Assembly: GCA_023374025.1 (NCBI GenBank)
Contig: SIJG01000003.1
Span: 2,882,416 to 2,946,415, forward strand
Reading direction: 5' to 3'
DNA: 64,000 nucleotides
Source of the DNA: Heterodera schachtii
Taxonomy: Eukaryota > Nematoda > Chromadorea > Rhabditida > Heteroderidae
Shown here: positions 13,096 through 22,099 of the stretch, piece by piece
Numbering within the stretch: the first letter of the stretch is position 1
Layout: every line of letters starts with the position of its first letter
The notes under the pieces: model-generated
What the model was told of the DNA's origin: nothing
The model's input: only the letters and a program-made list of their open reading frames with translations
The model's database searches: none
Program-made: the position numbers and the translations under genes

Positions 13096-13695
13096 TATAA
13101 GGTAAAAATAAAAATGAGAAAACAAAAAATGATCTGATCCATATCTTATCGCGGGTAATAGTGTAATTTGTCCCCCGCCCCCCTTTTTTGAAAAAAAAAA
13201 ATTTTCAAAAATTTTCATGTCATAAAAAGAAGTTTTCAAGATCGCTGATAAAGAATCCGGCATCCATTTCAGCCAATTCCTAACCACCGGACCCGAATTC
13301 GAACAAAAAGTCCAAAACTCAAATTTTCGAATTCTAACCGCCCATTTTGGCGCAGTACGTCACAGCATTTTTTTATTTATCAACCAAATTAAATAATATT
13401 GGTATGATTTTAAATGGCTTGATAGTAGAGACCGGCGCGGGACGGGATCCCGCGCGGGATTTTGAGGGATCCCAGTCCGCAATCCCGCATTTTTTGGAAA
13501 ATGCGGGATTTGCGGTAATAATCCCGCGGGATCCCGTCCCGCAAAGAATTTTGAGTTCCAAGCCCGCAGCGGGATCCGCAAATTTGATTTTTTGTGCGGG
13601 ATCACGCGGGACCCGCGTTGCTTTTTTGAAAATTTTTAAAAACATAATGCCATAATTTTTTGAATAAATTAAATAATAAGTTTAATTAAATTAAC

Positions 13696-14287
13696 GGTGC
13701 TGTTAGTTTTCGACAGTGGTGATCTCGACAGTGTTGGTTTCGACAGTGATTGATTTCGACAGTAAAGTTTGAAACATGGTTCTTAGTGTTTTTGGGTTCG
13801 CTGATTACGAATCTGACATTTATTTTGACCAATTTCGAGTACCGGACGCGGACTCGAACAAAAAGTCGAAATTCAAAATTATCATTCATTTTTTTGTTCG
13901 TATATTTATAGAAGGGCGATTTTTGGTATTTTATTTTGATTAATTTGGGAATAAAACAAAGAAATATTAAATTTTTAATTTCGACTTTTTGTTCGAATTC
14001 GCGTTCGGGATTAGGAATTCGCCAAAACGTAGGCCGTATTCATACTCAGATACATAGAAGAGGTTTTTCGATTTTTGAATTCTATTAGAGCCTGCAGATT
14101 TGCACCTTGGCACACAAACTCGGGATTAGTTTAATAGATTTTTTTGTATATGCTAATTGTATATTAATTTCAATTCATATGTATGTACAATAAATTTGTA
14201 AAAACTAATTAAAAAGTACTGTCGAAATCAACTACTGTCGAAACCAATCACTGTTGAAATCAATCACTGTCGAAAACACCTGGTACG
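13696..14287. mobile_element. Inverted terminal tandem-repeat element with TCGACAGT units
   Basis: Four TCGACAGT-bearing units spaced about 15 bp lie at the left end (about 13706-13765). Four inverted units (ACTGTCGA, one changed to ACTGTTGA) lie at the right end (about 14217-14277). The whole is flanked by an exact 8-bp duplication AAATTAAC (13688-13695 and 14288-14295). The interior holds an imperfect palindrome with GTTCGAATTCG-like words also found near 11400, 15950, 24560 and 48420. No coding is seen. Confidence 0.82.
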
Positions 14288-14342
14288 AAATTAACTCATT
14301 TTTTCATTGCAAATTTCATTCAAAATTTGTGAAATTTTCCCG

Positions 14343-14925
14343 GCAGCGCCTATCGACATCGCCGGATCGGCATTTACTTAATAATCCTGTAGAAATTTAG
14401 TCAAAAACTGTGACATTTGACCAATTTTAGACAAAATCAGTAACAAATAGCACTAAATTTCATAAAAAAATTTCTCCGGCGGCGCCTATTGGCACCGCCG
14501 GACTCCCCTGTTCCTAGTTTTTTGGAAATTGCGCCGCAAACAAACAGTTTGGAAAAGCAACAAAATAGTCAAATTTATGGACCGTTAATAATTTGATTCC
14601 CAATCAAATTTTTACAATCCGATCCACTCGAAAAATCTTAGTCGACCCATCAGTCCTTTTTAATGCATCCCGCCAGCCCCTAAAAATTTATTTTTTCGAA
14701 ATTTCGTATTTTTAGATTTTTGGAAATTTTTTTGAAATTTAATTAAATTTTTTTCAAATTTTAGTTTCAAAAAATTTAGCTGAGATACAAAAAAGTTATG
14801 GCCAACAACCTCAAAAAATTGCATTTTTCTGGCCATTTTGGCGCAGCGCGCCATATATCTCTTTTTAAATTTAATATAATTTTTGAACTCTTGCAGTCTA
14901 ATAAAGGACATTTAGACCTATAGAT
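14343..14925. repeat. Dispersed AT-rich repeat with GC-rich palindromic motifs
   Basis: Two copies of a GC-rich imperfect palindrome related to GGCGCCTATCGGCACCGCCG lie at about 14343-14375 and 14474-14510, in otherwise AT-rich sequence. The following text (GAAATTGCGCCGCAAAC and an AAAAGTTATGGCC-like stretch) recurs elsewhere in the window. No gene is seen. Confidence 0.55.
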
Positions 14926-14931
14926 TAATAT

Positions 14932-15564
14932 CAGGGCGGCCAAGTTTTTTTTTTTCAAAAAAAGGACAAACGAGGCTAAAACAAAGATTTTGACCCCAAA
15001 AAAAGATTTTTTTAAAACTGATAGTAGCGCGAAGGAAAAGTAATAAAACATGAAAAATCAACTTAAAACAATATTTTATTAGCATAAAAACGAGGGCCTG
15101 TCAACTGAACATTTTTAAATCAGCTTTTTGGAAAATTTTATTCGAAATTTAAAAATCAATAATGTTTTTTTGCGGCGCGCCTTTTCCAAAAACTTGGGAA
15201 TTGGGGGGCCGGCGGTGCCGATAGGCGCCGCCGGGAAAAAAATTTTTGAAAATTCGAAGCATTTAGTTAACAGATTTTGCCCAAAAATGACCAGTTTTTA
15301 CGGTTTTAAGCCATTTTCTTAAGAAAAAAAAAGTTTTTGGGGGCCGGCGGTGCCGAAAGGCGCCGCCGGGAAAAATTTTTGAAATTGGGACTTTTGGTAG
15401 CATTTATATCAGCGAAATAAATAATTAAGCACAAAAATAAAAATAAAAAGTTGGGGAAGCCTAAAATAAAGGACAATCTTTAAAAAAAGGACATTTTAAA
15501 TTTCTAAGATTCGGCCCATCCAAAAAAGGACAAATCTTTAAAAAAAGGACACTTGGCCGCCCTG
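14932..15564. mobile_element. hAT-like non-autonomous element (CAGGGCGGCC ends)
   Basis: The ends are perfect inverted repeats, CAGGGCGGCCAAGT on the left and its complement on the right, with an exact 8-bp target duplication ATTAATAT (14924-14931 and 15565-15572). It contains two copies of the GC-rich GGCGGTGCCGATAGGCGCCG type motif and repeated AAAAAAGGACA words. It sits immediately upstream of the F-box-like C-terminal fragment, so it may have cut that gene. A truncated inverted relative lies at 48856-49500. Confidence 0.88.
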
Positions 15565-15572
15565 ATTAATAT

Positions 15573-16572
15573 TAATATTATTTTATTTATCACTTCTTGT
15601 GACAATTTCGCCGAATTTGTCGGTGCGCCGGATGGACAAGCGGTGATCAAATGGTTGTTCTCCATTCGTCCGGACGGTCAACCGAAAGTGCTCAAATGCG
15701 ATTGTTTTTTTGATAAGAATCAATGGCCATCAAATATCGAAGCACTGATGGCGGTAATAAAATCAATTTTTTAAAATTTACAATGTTTTTTCGGCTATAG
15801 TTCAGTTTGTGCCCCGCCCCCCGATTTTTCGAAAAAAAAAATCATTTTTAATTGTTAAGTCATAAAAACATGTTCTATGGGGGTTTTATGGTCGCTGATC
15901 AGGAATCCGGCTCACATTTCGGCCAATTCTGAACATCGGGCCCAGACTCGAACAAAAAGTCAAGGGTTCAAAAAACGGCATAAATGCTCTTTTATTGCAG
16001 GATTGATGACTTTCAGTTCGTTTCCGTGTATTTAAACAAAGTTTGGTCTAAAAAAATTTGAGCTTTTGAATTTTGTTCAAATTCGGGTCCAGGATTCGTA
16101 ATTTTGTGATCAGTGACCCCAAAAACCATTCGCAACAAATGATGGTTTTGTGGTTTCTGCGAATAATTTTTTTGAAAATTTTAAGAAGCGCAAAATAATT
16201 GATTTTGTAAAACCCGAGTTCATATTCCTGACAACATTTTTCAACCTAGAAAATATTGCTTCTTAAATTTTTTTAAAAATTTTTTCGCAAAACTGCACAA
16301 AATTCCCGTTTTTTTTTCAATTTCAGGCATTTTCCAATGCTTCATCTCGTGCCAATTTCATCATTGTCATTTTGCGCTTGATGAGTAGCTCCGCCGCCGT
16401 GCCGTTCGATTTGACCAATGCATTGACTGGGGAGCGATTGACGTTGAAAAGTGCCAATAACAATGAATGTCATTTGTTGGTCCGTTGTCCCATTTCGCGA
16501 GATGAGAACAAATGGACAAAATGGGAGAAGGAGGCGATTGAATGGGACTTGAACGAATATATTAAGAATTAA
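15573..16572 (+). pseudogene. F-box-like family protein, C-terminal half, two exons
   Basis: Exon 1 (to 15753, donor GTAATA) reads through FAEFVGAPDGQAVIKWLF and RPDGQPKVLKCD. Exon 2 (16327-16572, acceptor TTTTTTTCAATTTCAG) reads [44 protein letters not shown] and WEKEAIEWD. The phase-0 junction joins cleanly. These motifs (TGERLTL, LVRCPI.RDE.KW, KWEKEAIEW) mark the C-terminal part of the cyst-nematode F-box-like family; its function is unknown to me, and F-box proteins generally act as substrate adaptors of SCF ubiquitin ligases. The 5' part is missing: a CAGGG-ended transposon lies directly upstream. The stop codon overlaps the target duplication of the palindromic element at 16576. The intron holds a foldback repeat (15795-16160). 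Probably non-functional; a distant 5' exon cannot be excluded. Confidence 0.68.
15795..16160. mobile_element. Foldback repeat inside the F-box-like intron
   Basis: The two arms are roughly inverted. The left arm contains GGTCGCTGATCAGGAATCC and ACTCGAACAAAAAGTC; the right arm contains TTCAAATTCGGGTCC and GATCAGTGACCCC. The same arm sequence occurs at 11240-11450, 13780-14050, 24470-24840, 27690-27740 and 48250-48520, so this is a dispersed family. Confidence 0.6.
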
Positions 16573-16891
16573 TATGGCTCCCGGACAATCCGACAGTGGA
16601 CAATTCGACAGTGGACAATCCGACAGTTGGACAATCCGACAGTGAGGACAATTCGACAGAAGTGGACAATTCGACAGTGGACAATCCGACAGTAAATTTA
16701 CTTTTTTAAAATATTTTCTAGTCACCCCAACAGATTATTTATTTCCTATAAATATCTCAATTCAAATCAATTTAGCTTAAACTTGTTAACAAATTAAAAA
16801 ATTAGTTTGGTATGCTAGTGACTAAAATACAATAAAATAAATAAATATGCAAAACTAAATTTGGAGTGACCCATAAAACCAAAGTGATGAG

Positions 16892-17496
16892 TAGGGATTC
16901 TTTTTTTAGGCAAATGCCTAAAATTTTTGCGCACTTGATACGCTCAGATAAGCACGAAAAACGCGTTTTCCGCTTTGTTTGGGGTGTCTATGATGACTTT
17001 TATAATGCCTATTTTTGCCTATTTTGGACTTTTTGTGCTTAATGCCTATTTGCCTATTTTTGTGCCTATTTCGCCATTTTTGGCGCTTTTTTCAGGATTT
17101 TTGGAAAAATCCTTACCAAAAATGCAATAAAAATTAAAAATACACCCCTAAGAATCGACTTGAAAAAATTTCAGAAATACACCTCTAAGAATTGAAAAAA
17201 AATTTTCACAAAAATTCGTCCTCAAAAATTAATTATTTTTTCTTCATAAAAATTTTTGTGGTAAAAAATTATTTTTATCGAAAACAACTTTAAAACAATT
17301 GAAATATAAGCAAAAAATTTTTTAAATTAATTTTTACTTGTTTAATACCTAAAAAGCGTTAATAAAAAAACTTTTTTTGCCTATTTTAGTGCCTATTTGA
17401 TGATTTTTGTGCCTATTTGGTGCCTATTTTGCGATTTTTTTCTGCCTTTTTAGGTGCCTATTTCGCGATTTTTTGTGCCTAAAAAAAGAATCCCTA
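16892..17496 (+). mobile_element. hAT-like element (TAGGGATTC ends), left arm copy
   Basis: Ends TAGGGATTCTTTTTTTAGGC and its complement, with an exact 8-bp duplication GTGATGAG (16884-16891 and 17497-17504). The interior is rich in TGCCTATTT words. No coding. It is nested in the palindromic element. Confidence 0.88.
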
Positions 17497-17531
17497 GTGA
17501 TGAGAATGAAAGTGATTTTTGCTGATCAAAT

Positions 17532-17633
17532 GTTTGCCGTTGAAAAGTGCCAATAACAATGAATGTCATTTGTTGGTCCGTTGTCCCATTTCGCGAGATG
17601 AGAACAAATGGACAAAATGGGAGAAGGAGGCAT
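17532..17633 (+). pseudogene. Copied F-box-like exon piece inside the palindrome centre
   Basis: About 100 bp match the exon at 16446-16540 (translation [19 protein letters not shown] and KWTKWEKEA). The copy then jumps directly to the sequence that follows the terminal repeats at 16684-16760, skipping 16541-16683. The element therefore carries a copy of its own insertion-site gene plus its own end, joined by a deletion. Confidence 0.75.
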
Positions 17634-17939
17634 CCGACAGTAAATTTACTTTTTTTAAATATTTTCTAGTCACCCCAACAGATTATTTATTTCCTATAAA
17701 TATCTCAATTCACAATTTGTTTCATGATTTTCAAGCCACTGATGAGAGCTCAGGAATTTTCATTTAGTAGAGATTAGCAGGGGGTGGTGAGATTTGTGGT
17801 TGGACTGCGTAAATTTGTGGAATGGGTTCATGAATTTCTCCTTCTTTTGAGGACGACGAATCCATTTGAATAGGTAAACGGAATGGTCAATACTTTTGGC
17901 AAACATTTGATCAGCAAAAATCACTTTCATTCTCATCAC

Positions 17940-18543
17940 TAGGGATTCTTTTTTTAGGCACAAAAATCGCGAAATAGGCACCTAAAAAGGCAGAAAAAAA
18001 TCGCAAAATAGGCACCAAATAGGCACAAAAATCATCAAATAGGCACTAAAATAGGCAAAAAAAGTTTTTTTATTAACGCTTTTTAGGTATTAAACAAGTA
18101 AAAATTAATTTAAAAAATTTTTTGCTTATATTTCAATTGTTTTAAAGTTGTTTTCGATAAAAATAATTTTTTACCACAAAAATTTTTATGAAGAAAAAAT
18201 AATTAATTTTTGAGGACGAATTTTTGTGAAAATTTTTTTTCAATTCTTAGAGGTGTATTTCTGAAATTTTTTCAAGTCGATTCTTAGGGGTGTATTTTTA
18301 ATTTTTATTGCATTTTTGGTAAGGATTTTTCCAAAAATCCTGAAAAAAGCGCCAAAAATGGCGAAATAGGCACAAAAATAGGCAAATAGGCATTAAGCAC
18401 AAAAAGTCCAAAATAGGCAAAAATAGGCATTATAAAAGTCATCATAGACACCCCAAACAAAGCGGAAAACGCGTTTTTCGTGCTTATCTGAGCGTATCAA
18501 GTGCGCAAAAATTTTAGGCATTTGCCTAAAAAAAGAATCCCTA
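17940..18543 (-). mobile_element. hAT-like element (TAGGGATTC ends), right arm copy
   Basis: Inverted copy of 16892-17496, with the complementary 8-bp duplication CTCATCAC (17932-17939 and 18544-18551). Element and target duplication are both mirrored, so this copy arose by duplication of the arm, not by an independent insertion. Confidence 0.88.
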
Positions 18544-19159
18544 CTCATCACTTTGGTTTTATGGGTCACTCCAAATTTAGTTTTGCATATTTATTTATTT
18601 TATTGTATTTTAGTCACTAGCATACCAAACTAATTTTTTAATTTGTTAACAAGTTTAAGCTAAATTGATTTGAATTGAGATATTTATAGGAAATAAATAA
18701 TCTGTTGGGGTGACTAGAAAATATTTTAAAAAAGTAAATTTACTGTCGGATTGTCCACTGTCGAATTGTCCACTTCTGTCGAATTGTCCTCACTGTCGGA
18801 TTGTCCAACTGTCGGATTGTCCACTGTCGAATTGTCCACTGTCGGATTGTCCAGTCACGATTAATATCCTTTTTTTTAAATAAATTAGTTAATTTTAAGT
18901 AAATTAATTGATTTTAATTTATTTAAAATTAACTAATTTAGTCGAAATTAAAAAAAAATCTTATAAAGTCGTTTTATAAGAAAATTACCAAAAAATATTT
19001 TTGAATAATTTTAAGCGATCTTTTGGAAAAATTTTTGAAAAAAAAAATTGGTAATTCATTTTTAATTCTTTTTCAAGTGTAAATTCTAGACACACATTTT
19101 TGAATTCTTCTCGAATATATGTATAAAATAATGACAATTTTATTTTTTAAATCTTTAAT

Positions 19160-19420
19160 CAAAGAAAAAGTGAAAATGAAAGGAATAAATAAAATTTGTT
19201 GGGCGGTATGATCAATGATGATGGCGTTTTTTTTTTAATTTTTTCTCGTGGCGGAAATGATGCGAGGTGGGGGGGGGGGGAACAAGCTAATCCCGGTTGG
19301 GATTGTTCATTTTTTTAAAATATTTACCTAGCCCAAATGTGTTTAAAAGTCAATTTAATTCAGAATACGCGAAAATTGTTTGGGTCCGGGAAAAAAGACA
19401 ACGACCGAGACACAAAAAGG
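19160..19420. other. Relic of the AChE 3' flank (third copy)
   Basis: 19169-19235 resembles 27779-27845 (AAATAAAATTTGTTGGGCG), and 19343-19415 resembles 28300-28410 (GTTTAAAAGTCAATTTAAT, ACAACCGAGAC-like words). It is therefore a vestige of the duplicated region downstream of the AChE gene, without exon sequence. It is followed by a GC-rich GGTGCCGATAGGCGCCGCCG motif at about 19420. Confidence 0.5.
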
Positions 19421-19654
19421 TGCCGATAGGCGCCGCCGGGGAAAATTTTGTAATTTTAATGCGTTAGTAAAATGCACTTCTACAAAAACATCTGCTGCTC
19501 ATATTAGAATTGGAATTTTATTGCCAGAATCCTCGCTGAAACGGTCAAGGGAATGCATTCCGAAAAAGCATATTTTATGCAGGGTTTTCCTTTGGGCAAA
19601 AAGCATTCGTTCGTCGTTTGTCGACAAATTAACTTCAAAAAAGCATTTCATAAT

Positions 19655-20317
19655 TAGGGCGGGGAATTATATGGAAATCCATATTTTTTTCCTGGATTAT
19701 TGGAGGCCTGAAACGCACGAAAATCATGTTTTTACCTTGATTAGAAGCTTCTAGGATGGATTTCTATATCCATATTTTTCCATATTTCGCGATTTATGTC
19801 CATATTTCCATATTTTGGCATTTTTATCCATATTTTATGTCCATATTTTGGCATTTTTCTAAAAAAACCTCTATTAGAACGGCCCCCATGAGCTAAATTG
19901 GGCTTTTTGAGCCCAAAAAACGGAAAATTTCTAAAAAATCATTTATTCACCAAATTTTCTCGAGAATATTGAATAAATTTAAATTTTCTTAAAAAATGGT
20001 TAATTTATGTCAAAAATAAGCAAAAAAAAAAAGAAGCAAAATTTAGCTTTTTGGGTTGATTTTTCGCCAAAAATGAGTAAATTTTAGCTTTAATGTGTGT
20101 TTTTTTCTTCTAAAATGATTTTTAATACCATATTTAGCCATTTTTGAAGGTTTTACTTTATATTTAACAAAGTTAAAGAAATTTTGGGAAATTAAACCCT
20201 CAATTTGAAAAAATTTATGTCCATATTTTTGCCATTTTATGTCCATATTTCACGATTTTTGGTCCATATTTTATGGCCATATTTTGCGATTTTATATCCA
20301 TATAATTCCCCGCCCTA
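19655..20317. mobile_element. hAT-like element (TAGGGCGGGG ends)
   Basis: Ends TAGGGCGGGGAATTATATGG and its complement, with an exact 8-bp duplication TTCATAAT (19647-19654 and 20318-20325). The interior repeats TGTCCATATTT words. A second, left-truncated copy is at about 57125-57754 in inverted orientation. No coding seen. Confidence 0.88.
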
Positions 20318-20325
20318 TTCATAAT

Positions 20326-21960
20326 AGTCATGTAATCTTCAGAAAAAATAAAATTGAAAAAGATGGTTCAATGTAAATTCTATAGAATTAGAAAATTTTC
20401 TGTTTTCTAAACCTTTTGTTTCTCATATTGGAATTAGAATTTTATTGCCACAATGCTCTCAGAAATGTTCAAGGAATTTGTTCTGAATTTATCTGCTAAA
20501 AATTATAAATTTATTGTAAAATTAGCTTTTAACACTTTTTTGGTTAGACACCAACAATTTATATGAGAAATTTAAAAAAACCGCTAATGGAACGTGTTCG
20601 TATTTAGCATATTTCCTTGGCAACGATAGCGAGGATTTTGGCAATAAATTTCGAAACGATAAAGGTAAAACAAAGGTTCAAAAAGGAATTGATGATTAAA
20701 ATTGGCCTCGCTTTTCTGCCGAACCGTTTTTCTGACCATTTTTCTCGGAAAAAAACAGTCGTATTATAAAATTAATTACCACTCATTTTTTTAATCCTTT
20801 AATAATTTCACTACTTAAGCGTTAAATAAACAAAGGTTAAGTTTTGGGGGGCGGGGGATACCATAATTTCCATTTTAACACGAAATATTATGCGAGGACG
20901 GCCAAGGCGGAGCAGCACCACAAAACAGCAGCAGTACAACGACTGCAGTAACCATCATCACAAATATCAGCGAATGGGACCAACAGTTGCAGCCATAGGT
21001 GGGCAAGGGGGGGGGGGGGTCAATTTCGTAAATCGTACGGGGGTCCGAGGCAATTTCGTAAAAATTTCAGCCAAAATCAAAAAAGGACTGGTAAAGATGG
21101 GAAAACTTTACAAAATTGGAAAAAAAAATCAAAATTTTGTGCCAAAAACGCAAATTTTTTTACGATTTTGAATTGCATTTCGTTAAAATTCTCCTAAATT
21201 GAATTTCATTTTCCTTTTCGTAAATTTTTTACGAAATTGAATTCCGTTTTCCTTTTTCGTAAATTTTTTTTACGAAATTTACACTTTTTAGTGAAAATTT
21301 GTTAATAAAAATTTTTGAAGATTGTCTAAAAATCGCAAAAAAAGGTCAGGTTTTTACACAAAAATTGTTAACAAATTGCACTGAAATTAAAAAATGTTTC
21401 CGACGACGCCTATCGGCACCGTCGGACTCCCCCCCGTTACCCAAAAGTTTTTTGAAAAAACGCCGCAAAAAATGTGATTAAAAAGGGAAAAAGAAAAAAG
21501 GAAAAAAATTGGACTGAAAAGCAAAAAAAAAAAAAAGTCGTGGAAAAATTTTTGAGCGTTTTTTTTTCAATTTCGTAAAAATTTTGGCCTCTGAGGGGGG
21601 GGGGGGGGGGTATTTCGTATTTCGTAAAGGCAAATTTCTGACCCCCCCCCTGTCCATGTATGGTTGCAGCGGCAACAAAGAAGGGTATTGTATGGGGAAA
21701 AGGGGTAGTAAGGGAAGGGACGACGTCGATACATTACTAGGCGATGCCGGAATTATTAATTTTTTCAAAAAAATAATCCAAAAATACTAGAAAATTTTTT
21801 TCAATTTTCATGAATAATGGATTTTTTAAATTTCAATTACCGTCCAACAAAAAGTGTTTTTTTCTTCTGAAACTGTCGTCCTTCATCTTACTATTGTATC
21901 ATTTAATTTATTTTTATTATTACCCCTTCTTCGCTCCCACTTGTCAACTTTGTATTTTTT
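20326..21960. other. Non-coding stretch with G-runs and a GC-rich dispersed repeat
   Basis: I see no convincing gene. There are long G-runs at 21007-21018 and 21597-21611. A GC-rich GACGCCTATCGGCACCGTCG motif at about 21400-21425 is followed by the usual companion text (AAACGCCGCAAAAAA). Open frames in this stretch are low-complexity. Confidence 0.5.
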
Positions 21961-22099
21961 CCAATCAATTTTTTATTCAGAAAAAATAAAAATTAAAGAG
22001 GAAAGAAACCGCCCGGACGGTGTAAAAGAATAAAAATGAATACAACCGCATCCGGGTGCGGAGGGAGGCCAGGTGTAAAATGGTACAAATAATGGAAAG

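Larger units (their letters stand above)
9649..13669. repeat. 1,894-bp tandem duplication, two and a bit copies
   Basis: Unit 2 starts at 11534 and the third, partial unit at 13428, an offset of exactly 1894. Unit 1 starts at about 9649 and is slightly more diverged in its first 200 bp. Each unit opens with a GGGATCCCGCGGGATT-rich palindromic segment, then holds an F-box-like coding fragment and a TACCGTA-ended element. Units 1 and 2 are almost identical, including homopolymers, which suggests a recent duplication or an assembly artefact. Unit 3 ends near 13669. Confidence 0.93.
16576..18859. mobile_element. 2.28-kb palindromic element with terminal 15-bp repeats
   Basis: Left end: GGCTCCCGGACAATCC followed by GGACAATYCGACAGT units (16576-16695). 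Right end: the same units inverted (18744-18853), ending with the complement of CGTGACTGGACAATCC. The flanks carry an exact 8-bp duplication ATTAATAT (16568-16575 and 18860-18867). The arms (about 16580-17527 and 17905-18855) are nearly perfect inverted copies, and each contains a 605-bp TAGGG-ended element at the matching place. The 380-bp centre carries a copied piece of the F-box-like exon (17532-17633). Confidence 0.88.
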
